NCBI RefSeq assembly: GCF_000001735.4
Contig: NC_003074.8
Location: 19,413,261 to 19,477,260 of the forward strand
From: Arabidopsis thaliana
Taxonomy: Eukaryota > Streptophyta > Magnoliopsida > Brassicales > Brassicaceae
DNA length: 64,000 nt
Direction: 5' to 3'
The position numbers and the translations under genes were made by a program. Shown in pieces: positions 37,490 through 49,142 of this stretch (position 1 is its first letter; each line of letters opens with the position of its first letter). A model generated the notes under the pieces. It worked only from the letters and a program-made list of their open reading frames with translations, made no database searches and was not told where the DNA came from.

Positions 37490-38116
37490 ATGTCAAAAGA
37501 TTGCGGTAACCACGGTGGTGGCAAAGAAGTAGTCGTCCGGAAACTCTGCGCCGCCATAATCGCCTTCATCGTAATAGTTCTAATCACCATCTTCCTAGTT
37601 TGGGTCATACTCAGGCCCACTAAACCAAGATTCGTCCTCCAAGACGCCACCGTCTACGCCTTCAACCTCTCGCAACCAAACCTCCTTACTTCAAACTTCC
37701 AAGTCACAATCGCATCTCGTAACCCTAACTCCAAGATCGGAATCTACTACGACCGTCTCCACGTCTACGCTACATACATGAACCAGCAGATCACTCTACG
37801 TACGGCGATTCCTCCGACGTATCAAGGCCACAAAGAAGTCAACGTTTGGTCTCCTTTCGTCTACGGGACTGCGGTTCCCATCGCACCTTACAACTCCGTC
37901 GCTTTGGGAGAGGAGAAAGATCGTGGATTTGTAGGGTTGATGATACGCGCCGATGGGACCGTGAGGTGGAAAGTGAGGACTTTGATCACCGGAAAATATC
38001 ATATCCATGTTCGGTGTCAGGCGTTCATCAATCTTGGAAACAAAGCTGCTGGTGTTCTTGTCGGTGATAACGCCGTTAAGTACACGTTGGCTAATAAATG
38101 CAGTGTGAACGTTTAG
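37490..38116 (+). CDS. NDR1/HIN1-like (LEA_2) membrane protein
   Basis: Single exon, 208 aa. A short basic N terminus is followed by one membrane helix (about residues 18-43, with AFIVIVLITIFLVWVILRP). The rest is a LEA_2 domain with the family motif NPNSKIGIYYD and the later YGTAVPIAPYNSVAL stretch. The topology predicts a type II protein with the domain outside the cytosol, as for NHL family members such as NHL3. Relatives are induced in defence; the function of this copy is not known to me. It lies on the same strand as the LEA_2 gene at 33710, but the two differ too much in sequence to be a recent duplicate. Corresponds to At3g52470 from memory. Confidence 0.93.
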   Translation: MSKDCGNHGGGKEVVVRKLCAAIIAFIVIVLITIFLVWVILRPTKPRFVLQDATVYAFNLSQPNLLTSNFQVTIASRNPNSKIGIYYDRLHVYATYMNQQITLRTAIPPTYQGHKEVNVWSPFVYGTAVPIAPYNSVALGEEKDRGFVGLMIRADGTVRWKVRTLITGKYHIHVRCQAFINLGNKAAGVLVGDNAVKYTLANKCSVNV

Positions 38117-39217
38117 AAAGTTTGACGGCGTTAAGTTGCTTTTTTTCTTGAAATTCACCAAACTTCTTTCCACCAACAGGATACTATTTCTGTTTCTACA
38201 TATCTTTAAGATTTCACTACTTTTTGGTTGTTATTAAGCTTATTGTTGATTATAGAATTATTACAATCACGAAGGTCAGTGGTTGGATTTAACTGTAAAT
38301 CCACTTTATAAAGTTGAAATAAAATGGAGGATTGGGTTTTGGTTCTTTTATAGTTTCATTTCGTTTTTCTGTTTCCTTTATGATTTTACTAATTCGTAAG
38401 TTCGTTTTAATCAAAGCATTTGTAAATTGCATACGTAACAAGGCAATAACTTATGACATCCATTCCCTATTGTTTTACTTTTGTATTAAATATGTAAGGG
38501 AAAAATGTCCTACCTTCAATTTCTATAAGTTGTGAAAAGCAATGTTATGAGGAATATATTTTGCTGGTAGAGAGATATAATTCGATTCTTATGATATAAT
38601 TATGAATTAATATAAATTATATGGCCCTGATATATGCTCATAAATTCATAATACCTTTTTAATAAAGTAGTTCATTTGTTTAATGAGAACATGGTAGGTA
38701 AAAACTAATAGTAAAGAAAAAAAAAAATCGACTACTCAACGAATGTCATGACCGTAAAATAGTTAAAACAGTTGGGCCTTAGAAGTTCATTTTGGGCCGT
38801 TAAGTTGAAATGGTACAATAAACCTCACGAGGCTTTTCAAACGCACAAAATGGACACAAGACATTACGGCAGCGATTAGATTAGTTCTCTCCCTTTTTGT
38901 TGTCTATAGAACATACATCTGAGTCTCTTCTGTTGGTTTCAAATTCAAACTAAAACCGAACAGAGAAAAAAAAAATGAAAGAACAAATCATGAAATCAAC
39001 AGAACCTAATCCCATATACAAGTTACAAATTTACAACAAGGTTTCCGTTTGATTTATAATTTGGTTAGATCACGGTTAAATAAGAAACCAAACTTGATAG
39101 AAAATAAGAAACCAAACTTGATAGAAAATTAGAAACTAATATATAATAACCCATTCCTTTGACACCGTATCTTTGACCGGGTCAATATCCCCGGCTAATC
39201 GGAGAACTAAACCTATC
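38117..39217. other. Intergenic, convergent 3' ends
   Basis: The 3' regions of the NHL-type gene and of the minus-strand gene at 39218. A site II-like GGGCC lies near 38774 and 38795. A duplicated phrase AAGAAACCAAACTTGATAGAAAAT occurs twice at about 39082-39129. No further gene was recognised. Confidence 0.5.
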
Positions 39218-39847
39218 TCAGCCGTACACACTCTCCTCACGTACCGTCTTAGAGAGATCATCACGAATCGGAGAAGGAGACGGCGTGTAAAACGGTGGGG
39301 AAGCACATGGAGTAGAAAACGGCGTAGTTTGATTATAGTGGCTAAAGTCAACCTCGTCGTCGCTTATATCCGTCGCGACTACCTCCTCTTCCACTTCATC
39401 ATCCTTTACATGATCCTCTGTAAAGATGCTTCCACGTGGATCAATCTCACCCGTCCGATGATCGGACTCGCTAGTATAGTCTTCAGCGATGGTAAACAAA
39501 GTCTCCGAAGGTCCGCAAAGTAAATTTTCTCCGTTTATTGACCACTTTGATGCCACGTCATTAACCGGCGGTGCGGCTGCAGGGAGCGGCGGAGCGGTGG
39601 CAGATCCTATTCTGAACTGTTTGTTTTCGAGACAGAACAAGAAGAAGTAAAGAAGCTCTTTCGATGGCGGTGGTGTAGCCGTTAGGTCACCACCGCGAGA
39701 GGAAAAAGCGTCGCGTTCTGATCCGGCGATACTCCGACGACGGAACCGACGTTTCCACCACAAAACGTAGGCGAACTGCGCCGTTACAGCGACGAGGCAA
39801 AACGCGAAAACAGCGACGAGTAGGGTTGCAGTTGGGGTAAGACCCAT
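39218..39847 (-). CDS. Hypothetical single-pass membrane protein
   Basis: Single exon, 209 aa, function unknown. The N terminus is a membrane helix (about residues 8-31, with LLVAVFAFCLVAVTAQFAYVL) followed by a strongly basic flank (KRRFRRRS), so the body probably faces the cytosol. A second hydrophobic patch ELLYFFLFCLE lies near residue 65. The C-terminal half is acidic (DDEVEEEVVATDISDDEVD) and ends in a Pro/Ser-rich stretch (PPFYTPSPSPIR). Coding bias and the steady GC-rich character support a real gene. It resembles other small plant proteins with an N-terminal anchor and disordered tail. Corresponds to At3g52480 from memory. Confidence 0.85.
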   Translation of the reverse strand: MGLTPTATLLVAVFAFCLVAVTAQFAYVLWWKRRFRRRSIAGSERDAFSSRGGDLTATPPPSKELLYFFLFCLENKQFRIGSATAPPLPAAAPPVNDVASKWSINGENLLCGPSETLFTIAEDYTSESDHRTGEIDPRGSIFTEDHVKDDEVEEEVVATDISDDEVDFSHYNQTTPFSTPCASPPFYTPSPSPIRDDLSKTVREESVYG

Positions 39848-42589
39848 TTAGGAGACGAGAGTTTGAGAGAGAGTAACCTTAATACTGCGTCGTTTCGTTT
39901 GTCGTAATTATGGATATGATGTTTTAAGATAAGAACAGAAACTGAAGTGGGGTAGTCTCGTAAATTATTACTAATTATTGGGTAGTTGAAGTGTCATAAT
40001 CGGAAAAGAGTTGCTGAGTAGGTTCCGGTTAGAAAGATCATTAATAGTCAAATCGGGATTGAAAGCGAAGGTACACGACACGACTTACTATTTGGAGTCA
40101 TGGAGTGTCTAAAATTTCTTTAGTTTTAGCTGACCAAAAAAAACGAGCATCTACGTTGAATGTGCTATATGCGAATGCGAAATTGGTGACTTTTATAACA
40201 ATCAGAGATTTGAGTTTATCGATTATCAAAAAAGCCCAAATAATTATTAACATTTTAACGGCCCATTTTAGTCTAACACGCCACTGTTCAGGGTTTATGA
40301 TTAGGATTCTAGTTTTTTTGCCTGATGCATCTCCATCATCTAGATTTTAATCATATATGAGGTACTAATTACAAACTGTTTTTGAAATAAATTTCTAGGA
40401 ATTGTAAAATAGACATGCATATATATACTCGTCAGTCATAACACGCCTTTGAAGTATACTAATTCATCTTGAAGATTCTTGAAAGTGAGCTCATAGAAGA
40501 AATAAGATATTTAAGCCCTTGAAATGACCCCTTCTTGAGATATAGATTTGGGCCAGTAAGCTCTCAGTATATTTAAATTTGAACCTATAGTGGATTCATG
40601 TGTTGCTTACATTAGTTTCTAATAAATAACTAGTACTATCTTGTTTTAAAAAAAAAAATTAATAACCTAAAAAGTTTACAAGAGGAGAAAAAGTTAGTGT
40701 GTTTTTATCGCTTTTTTAAAGATAAAAAGTGCATTATGTTGAGATCAAAGTTTAGGTCTATAATGACTAAATGCCCATCACAAGACTCTTAAAAGCTTAA
40801 AACCCCCCCAAAAGCAGAGAGATAGAATTTAGCTTTTTTACCCTCTCTTTTTCTCTTCTGCTTTAAAAGGGTCACCCACTTTCTGCAATTCTTGTAAATA
40901 AATTAATTATTTACTTTTCTAAAATCATGCTTAACTTTATCTTCCTTCCTGCTTTTGAGGATAAACTTTAGATTCCATGCATGAATTGATGGACATCTAT
41001 ACGCATTCATATTATATGCATTCATCTTATTTTGCAAATATATTAATGTGGATATCGTTGTGTTTACACATGGGTGTTTTCTTTCAAGTGGTATGATTCA
41101 TATAATCATAAATTGTTGTCATTTAGAAATTGACCAACAAATATTTGTTCTTAAGAATCGATTATAGATGTAGTGAGCTAAGTATATAGAAAAACTTTGC
41201 TGCATGCATATACATATATATAGAAAAGCTTTTTTAAGATCAACTACATGTATTAATATTATCATAAACAACTCGTTTTGGTACAAGTCATATATGAATA
41301 TTTTTCAAAGTAACCGCTCTTTTTCCATACGAGAAAAAGATATCCAAGCGGAAAAAGCTTCATCTTATTTGAAACCAAAGCAAAGCATCACATTGTGAAA
41401 GGAGAATCATTCACAAAAGTGATCCATACATATGCCCGGATCCAGGGAATGTATATACATCAATAATACCTAAAACTGTGAGATTTAAATGAAAACTAAA
41501 CTTGGAAAGGCAAAAGAGAATTAGAGAAAAGCGTTTAAGATTCTAAGGTGGTGGCTTCTCCCTTTCTCTCGGGAGAAAAGAAAAGAAAAGATGAAATGAA
41601 ACAGAGAGGCAATAAAGTTTGTGTAGATCTTTAATATCAATCAAGCTGTCTTGGATTCTAAAGGAAACAATGACCAGTTTTGTATGCTTTATCTTTAGAC
41701 AGATTAAGCCTTACCAAAAAAAAAAAAAAAGTCTTTAGACAGATTAAGAGTTAACTATGGTTTGTCTAGTCTATGTTCCGTCGGTTTCATATTAGATCAT
41801 GTTTTGGTTAAATTACTTAAATGTGTTTTTTTGCTAAAGATTAAATGCGTAGTTATGATAGAAAATAATCGAAATTCTATACTATATAATTAGTCACAAC
41901 AACAACAGATTGTAAGTGTTCTGTCTTCTAGCTTAAGTGTTCTTTCTTCTAGCTTAAGTATAGTTTATATTCTTCTTTTCTTGTTAAATAAACTTGACTT
42001 TTCCAAATTCGACCTTTAATTTGGGTTATTCTTAAGCATATATTATTTTAAGAATTTTATTTTGGGATATTCTTTGTTTGTAATTAATTTTTGGTATATC
42101 TCTCAGCGAATCAAATTTATGCTGTATCAGATAATGTATTTTTATACCAAATATGTAAGTCACCTGATGAAACTATTTTCAAAATTAAAAATAAGCTACT
42201 AATTAAGTTACTTGATGTATCAACACATTCTTTTGTAAGTACCGTTGGTTCAATCCAATGTGTGTCAAGATTATTTTTCCGTCTCTTATCCATGAACATA
42301 AATTACCATTTACGACCATAATATGATAATTTTACATTAAGACAAAAAAAAAAAAAGATAAAAAAGGAAAATCTCTAGTTTAACCCCATATCCTTCTAAA
42401 AAGTTCCTAAGCCAAATTGAAAAAGCAAATCTACAACTACACGTTTAACCCAAAGTATTGCCCCAACCCAATGAAAGATAAGTCCGTAAGGGAAACAAAT
42501 TAAATAACGGTTGACCATAAACCATGTAATGCGAATGATCATGTTCATAAACTGGGCCATGTTACATGCATACGTGCATGCTGTTAGTG
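39848..42589. other. Intergenic, AT-rich
   Basis: Contains the promoter side of the 39.2-39.8 kb gene and then the SMXL3 3' flank. A 23-bp phrase (AGTGTTCT-TCTTCTAGCTTA) is directly repeated at about 41916-41960. Many short frames, none convincing. Confidence 0.5.
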
Positions 42590-45461
42590 TTATGTTGATG
42601 AACACTTGAAATGAAACCGTGCATCTACCGCTTCGAGTAAGCCAATCTCATCACATGATTCTTCTTCACAAACGTACGCACTATCAATAGATAGGTTTAG
42701 ATCAAGTGCAACACAAGTAGCAACATTCTTGTCCTCAGGTTGATCTGAACCGTCCGATTTCTGGTTACTAGGAGGAGAACAAGCTCTTGATCTTGAACGA
42801 AATCTTTCACAGCTCAAGATCACAATCGCGTCTTTAAGCGAAGCTTCTTCACCACTCGAATTACAAACTCTTCCTCTCTCAACAGCTCTCTTGAAACCCA
42901 CTTGAGACAAATAATCAGCTTGCTCAATATCTTCAACTAAGATCACTCTATTTGGATCCAACGAAACAGCTTCCGAGAATCTCTCTATGTAACTCAGGCT
43001 TTGTTCATCTCTCAACCTCTTGTTCCTCAAATCTTCTGCAGAATCCGATCTTGTCGACGAGAAACTACTCAAACAGATAGAGACAAAGCTGTCTTGCGAT
43101 CCAAACACGAGTTTGGCCAATTCTCTAGCGATCTTCTCTTTAGCATCTACATCAAGACCTTGGAAGAACATCCATGTATCTTCTTTTTTATCCTCGTTTC
43201 CGTTAATCTTCCTCGTACTCGATCCTGACCTGCATTTCAAGACTGTTTTGGCTAACTCCGGGACTAAATCCTTTTGCCACGGTACCTTGCTTTCCAAGGC
43301 AGCACATAAAGTTGCTAGGTTTTCTGCATTCATCTCTTTAAACCTTGAAGAGGCATGTTCCAACTCCATTGCATCGCTTGAAGAGGCTTCAGAGTTCATT
43401 GTAGAATTAGGATTCGAACAGACTAGCTCAGTCTTTTGCTCGCTGTCATGTTCTGGAATGAACAGTCTTAAGTGAGATGTCTCATGGACAACAGAATGAT
43501 GACGATGCGTGTTTGTCTCGATCACGGGCCAATCACCGTTGGTTTGAAGATGATGAAGAGTACTGATTGAAGGTTGAGTGGAACCAGAAAAGGAAGAAGT
43601 AGGAGAAGAGAGTGTGAGTGTTTTTAGAGATGGTCTTTTGTGGATTGAATCACAGATTGAGTTCCACTTCACCACAAGTTCCTTAATAGAATCTGAATCC
43701 TGCCAAGTCCAAAAACCACAACATAGACGCACTTATAAGAAGAGGCAAATGACATAATGTAAACTGATTTGATGTTTATACAACTCACAGTGTGACTATT
43801 TTGATTCTCCTTCTTATACTGCTGAAGCCATGCCGGTAATGCTACAGTGGTTACATTGCTATTGCTACTCTTTAAGAATCGAGCTTCCGATTCAAACTTG
43901 ACGGAACATTCCTCACAGAAACTGAGCTGATCCGATGATTGCTGCAGCTGGAGAGACACGTTCTCTGATTTCTTGACTTCAAGCTCACTGATTTGAAACA
44001 AAATGGTAATTATATCAGTTAGTAGTGTTAAAACTGTTAAATGAAGTAACTTATTATATGTAACTTTTCTTTAGTATTTCTCCAAAGAAAGCTTATAATA
44101 AAAAGCTATAAAATAATAGAGAAAAAGTTAGGAAAGATGCACGTTGGTTCACCGTTCTTTTAGATATGATCACCAAATAAAAAGCAAAAACACTATAGGT
44201 AAAATTGTCCTTTTCGAAAAAGAGACAAAATAGTTGGAACATATCCAACCAAAAAAATAAAATAATAAACAGATTTGTTGATTGCACATTCTTGACTGTT
44301 TCAAAAGATAGAAGACTTTTACCTCTCGGAGACGAGACTCAACCGGAGACTATTACTAGTCGCCGGAATAGTAAGAGTAGTGAGACACCAGAGAGATTCA
44401 AGCGAGGGTTGACCAGACTTGCATCTCACGTAAGTCTGTGAAGTCGCAAGACCCATTAACCAAAACCTTCCATGATCTCCCATGACTAACCCACAAGCCA
44501 ACTTCCCAATCTCCATTATCATATGCTCCACAACACAGTAGCTATCGTTGTTGTTATACAGTGAAGAACCTCTGGTTCTTGACTCTACGAACCAGTTTAG
44601 ATCTCCCAGATTTAGAATCACTCCTTTCCCTACACAGCTCTTCACGAGTGTCTCTAGCTCCTCTAGCTTACGTTCCACATCGGCTCTACTTGGTTGCCCG
44701 AACGATGAGAACGATAAAGTTATGAACTTTACGTCTTTTAAAACCTCGGGCACGTCTTTTTTGTCGACTTTTTCCATCACCGTCTTCACAACTCCGTCAA
44801 TAGTGGCTAAACACTCTCCTACGATCACGAAATTTCTTCTCTTTTTGTCGACAAGATTGTTGATAACGTTCATAACATCCTCGTTCCTGACAGGAGTTAA
44901 TAACTTCCCCTCTTTGGGTTTACTCGAAGAGGTTGTTTTAGAGCAAATCTCTAAAGAAACAGCTTGCTCGACTTTAGTCTTCACTTGAGGACTCGAGAAA
45001 CCAGCTTCTCTCATCACTCTACTCACGCTAGGATCATCGAGGATAGATATTATGAGCTGCTCCACTTCGATCTTGACTGCTAAGATCGGTTGTTGCTGGC
45101 TCTCTATAGAACCACGTCGTTGGTGAGCTTGTGCGCGTTTGAAAGCTGCACCGAGAGCGTTGGAGATAGAAGGGAAAGGGGAAGTTGGAACCCCTAACAT
45201 AGGACTCCCTGTAGAGGTCGGGAGGCGGTTCAAAGCTACGTTGAAGCAGAGCTCGAGGGCTCTGCATTGAAGAGGGTGAGTGTGAGATTGGAGACAAGCT
45301 GTTCTAAGTAAACCCGTGGGAGCAGAGAGCATGGTGCTAGCTACATGGAGAGGTGTGACCTGAGCATGTCCTCTCCGTCTAGCCAACCCCATGGCTTGTT
45401 TCACCACGTTTGCAGCATCCGCCGTGAGGGCTTGCTCCACCGTGCAGCCTCCAGCTCTCAT
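42590..45461 (-). CDS. SMXL3: SMXL3, D53/SMAX1-like protein
   Basis: Clp-ATPase-related nuclear protein of the SMXL family; SMXL3, SMXL4 and SMXL5 act together in phloem formation. Exons are 44323-45461, 43789-43987 and 42590-43699, with two GT-AG introns, giving 815 aa. The N terminus (about residues 1-170) is the double Clp-N domain (start MRAGGCTVEQALT). Degenerate P-loop ATPase-like regions follow. An EAR repression motif LDLNL lies near residue 778. The RGKT degron that lets MAX2 mark SMXL6/7/8 for breakdown is not present, in keeping with the SMXL3/4/5 branch being insensitive to strigolactone. The leader carries short upstream ORFs (see findings). Corresponds to At3g52490 from memory. 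Confidence 0.95.
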
Positions 45462-45720
45462 AGTGACAAAACACCCTAAAATAACACAAGGTGGGGATAG
45501 TACTAATACTCAGAAGTGAGAGCTCTATGGTAAAAGCTTCAAGAATCTTGGCTTCATTCCATTTATCTTGGACAACAAAAACACCCAAAGAAGAAGGGTC
45601 TAATAACACGGCGTCTATATGGAAGGTGGGGCTAAGTCTTAAACCTAAGAAAAGAGTAAGGATATAGAGAGAGCGAGAGAGAAAGAGAGAGAGAAAGAAA
45701 AATGGACTTTGGTCTTCAAA
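45462..45720 (-). promoter_or_regulatory. SMXL3 leader with CT-rich tract and short uORFs
   Basis: On the minus strand a CT-rich tract (about 45663-45706) follows a TATATTTG box (about 45716-45723), consistent with a start near 45690. Downstream are a three-codon frame ATG-GAA-TGA at 45554-45562 and an overlapping ten-residue frame at 45525-45557, both ending before the SMXL3 ATG. The transcription start is inferred. Confidence 0.45.
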
Positions 45721-48043
45721 TATATGAGGAAGGAGAAGGAGGAAAATGTGTATGCTTTTCTTGTGAGAGAGGCAAAAAATTTGGGGGGTTTTTTGAGGGT
45801 CCAAAGTGGATTTTGTAGTGCAAAGTGGAATGCATGTGATGACAAAGCAGTATCAAAAGGCAAAGGTAACTCAGCTTTGCCCATATATTCTTTTCTTTCT
45901 CAAATTTCACAAAAATTAAGATGTAATGGGTACTGCAGCTAAGTGGGTCTCTCTCTTTTCTGCAAAGTGTATCACTTATTTAGAAAAGAACCTAATTAAA
46001 GATGCAAATCATCATTCACTTATATAATATATAAATAAATAATAGCCCCAAGAACATTTTATGGAAAATTGGGGATTTAATCACTCTCCCTTTGTAGCAC
46101 CTTGAAGCTATACTACTAGCCAACTCCCAACACTTTTTTCAGACAACAGACTTTTACTCTAGATCCAGTCAAGTAAGCTTAAACTCAAGTCCACATGTAA
46201 GCAACAATCTAGTAGCCATAAAAACATGGGAGTGAACAGATTTTGGAAGGAAAAAGGGTGTATATTTATAGCCAAACTATGTCTCAGCAAACCTAAGAAT
46301 ATTGTTGGTTTTGATCAAGAAAACAGTTTAATATAAGTGTTAACATGTATTTGATTATGATTAAATGTATGACCCATTCTCTATACAAAATTAGGTTCCA
46401 TCGATCATCAAAAATCAAAAATGTTGACGACTAGTTTTCCTCAGACAACTAGTAATGATATTGATAATAAGACCTTAAAATTAGTTTCATAATCATTTTT
46501 GCCAACCAAACTCTTTGGGGCAGGAAACACAGAATATATAAGGATCACTAGCTTGGTCTTTGTATGTTTTTGAATTTCTGCATGGTATTTAGAAACTCAA
46601 CCCCCTAAAATATCAAAACACTAAAAAGCAAATCAAACCATCTGACCCAACACAGACACTATATATATGCATCATTCACTTTCCCTTTGATACTTTCATA
46701 AAAGTGTGTAGCTTTTGGACCATATATTAATTTCAATTTTAAAACGAGAGAAGAAGAAGAAGAAACGAATGTGTTTTGAACAAGAAAAAAAATAAAAGAA
46801 AGCGAACAAGGCAGTCAGTTTCTTGGTGGGGACAGTCTTTGATTGTATTTGCTATCAACACGACCAATCATTTTCAAGTGCCTAATGAAATCAGAGTTTC
46901 AGATAAGTGACAGGAAACCACAAACCAAAACAAAAGCAAATAAGTAATTCAAGAACAAGAAACAGAACTGTGTATTAATTTTATCATAGAAGCAGAACTG
47001 CATATGGATTATTTTATAATTGCAACATAAGTAAGAGATAAGAAAAGTTTGATTCTCGTACCACTAACAAACATATCAAGCCATGTTTATATATATTAAC
47101 CTGATAACACTAGATAGTAGATATATATACACACACAAAGCTAAACAGATGCAGATGCCACTTAAATCTTTGAAGAATCCATTGACAAAAACACACAAAA
47201 CCATAATCTGAATAGTGATTAAGGAATATGCTATTATAATCAATGAACAAAAAGAAATGATTCCGCGTATGGATTATTCAAACATGAGATCATTGCAGTA
47301 ATTGGTACAAGGAGCTTTACCTATTATACTTCTACTTTGATGAAAACATATCTCTCTCTCTCACATGAAGCATGCCACTGCATAGAAAGAAGAGAAAAAT
47401 ACACCACCATTCAACTTGCCTAGGAATCTTCAATAAGATTTATACACTTTGATAAGAGAATCATATTAAGCTATAGATTCCCACTATAGAGATATGTATG
47501 TCCTAAAAGACAAATAAAATTTGTAAAGAAGTTATCTTTTCTTATGGTGAATTTGAAGAATAGAGAATAAAAATTACAATATCCTCTCACAAGAAACAAG
47601 AAATCTTCCTTTCATTCCCCAATCATCTTTTTTCAGCTTTTTACTTGTTTTTATGTAAGCCTTCACCTGAAAGCCACTATTCTCTGCAACAGGTACTATT
47701 TCACTCACTCACTCTCCCAATGCTTCTACAAAAGAAGCTAAAGTATCATTTACCCATGCATTTATGTATTAACTCAAAATGGGGAAAAACATACAAATAA
47801 TGTACCATAAAACAAAGAGAAATGATCCTACAATCATTATTGAGGAAAAAGCAAATGAATTTTGTGAGATCAGTCCAAAGTTATGATTCAAAAGAAACAT
47901 GATTATATATGTATGTATATATGGTGTATAAAAGGACACCGAATTATCTTGAATTTATAAGTTAATTATCATGAATGCTAGGTATTAAACTCGTTTTCAT
48001 ATCAGAATACATACCAATGCCTTAGTTACAGACGACTAGTGGG
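45721..48043. other. SMXL3 upstream region, no gene recognised
   Basis: AT-rich DNA with short microsatellite-like runs, such as TATATATACACACACA near 47125. No coding frame, RNA gene or transposon end was recognised. Confidence 0.5.
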
Positions 48044-49142
48044 ACCAAATAAGAAAGTTATGAGAATAAACACAAACTCATAAACTGTTTCGTCCTCGCT
48101 GTCTACGTTTGAGACAGAAAAAAAGAAAGGAAAGGGGCTTTGTTTATTAGCTTAGACCCAAAAGAGATCCAAAGGGAGACCAAAAATCATTTGAACGCAA
48201 AAGTGTTTGAATGATGAGAGCAAAGGAATATAGATGGTTACTTCAGGCTCACCCAATCTAAAACCCTTTTCTCCTTTAATAAAAATTAGCAAACTTTGTT
48301 TGCCCTAACAAAAGAACATCCATTTGCATAAACCAGTCCTTTCGAGAAAGTGTATGACCAGAACAGTCGTCAAAATGTGAATGCTTTAACAAGGGTCAGA
48401 CCCCAGATGATTCTAAAGCACTTGCGTTTACGAGAAGAACAGAATGTGAAATCAACCCATCTCTCAAGCCCACTTGCTAAAGCTACAGCCAATGTAGACA
48501 TCAACTTTGAAGAATTTGGCCTTTTACAAAACAACACAAAATATTTTGCATCAGTGCTTTAAAATGACTTACTATATAAGTATTTTGCTTGTTTCACATT
48601 AAACTGAAACTAGCTTGTATGACCAAATTAACAACAAAATCCGAAATAAATACAAACTCGCCAATTCGTTATACGCGTTTGTTAGGGAAAAAAAGGAAAA
48701 GAAAAGAAAGCTTTGTTTATGAGCTAAATTCATCACAAAAGACATACAAAGGTGAGACCAAAATCATTTCAATGCAAAAGTATTTTGAACAAAAGAAAGC
48801 AAAGGAATATAGATGGTTTCTTCTGTCACACCCAATCAAACTTTATTCCTCTAATCAAAATTTATCTAACTTTGTTTGGCTCGACAAAAACATCCAGCAT
48901 CTGCCACAAACTAAAGAAGAGAAAGTCGTTTGTGTAAACCAATCCTTTCAAGAAAGTGTGTGACCAGGACGGTCAAAATGTGAATGCTTTAATCAGGATC
49001 AGACCCCATATGATTCTAAAGCGCTTATGTTCGCGAGAAAAATACATCGTAAATCCTATGAGTCTATCCATCCTACTTTATAAACCTTTTGAGTTAATGT
49101 AATATCAGCTTTTAGAGAATGTGGCCTTATATAAAATCACTA
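48044..49142. repeat. Diverged tandem duplication (~0.5 kb units)
   Basis: Copy 1 (about 48044-48545) and copy 2 (about 48622-49142) run in the same direction, offset by about 580-604 bp, with a ~75-bp spacer. Shared blocks appear in order: ACAAACTC, a purine-rich tract then CTTTGTTTAT, CAAAGGAATATAGATGGTT, AACTTTGTTTG, AAAATGTGAATGCTTTAA, a TCAGACCCC/GATTCTAAAGC phrase and TGTGGCCTT-like sequence. Neither copy keeps a conserved frame on either strand, so it is not a coding duplication. Confidence 0.85.

Noticed and set aside
43001-43475. Plus-strand ORFs antisense to SMXL3 exon 3
   Set aside because: Shadow frames of a strong coding exon.
45379-45804. 141-codon minus-strand ORF overlapping the SMXL3 start out of frame
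   Set aside because: Its first ATG lies upstream of the likely TATA box and CT-rich leader, and the peptide is low-complexity leader sequence followed by SMXL3 read in the wrong frame.
48350-48963. Plus-strand ORFs within the tandem duplication
   Set aside because: The two units do not share the frame or peptide, which argues against coding.
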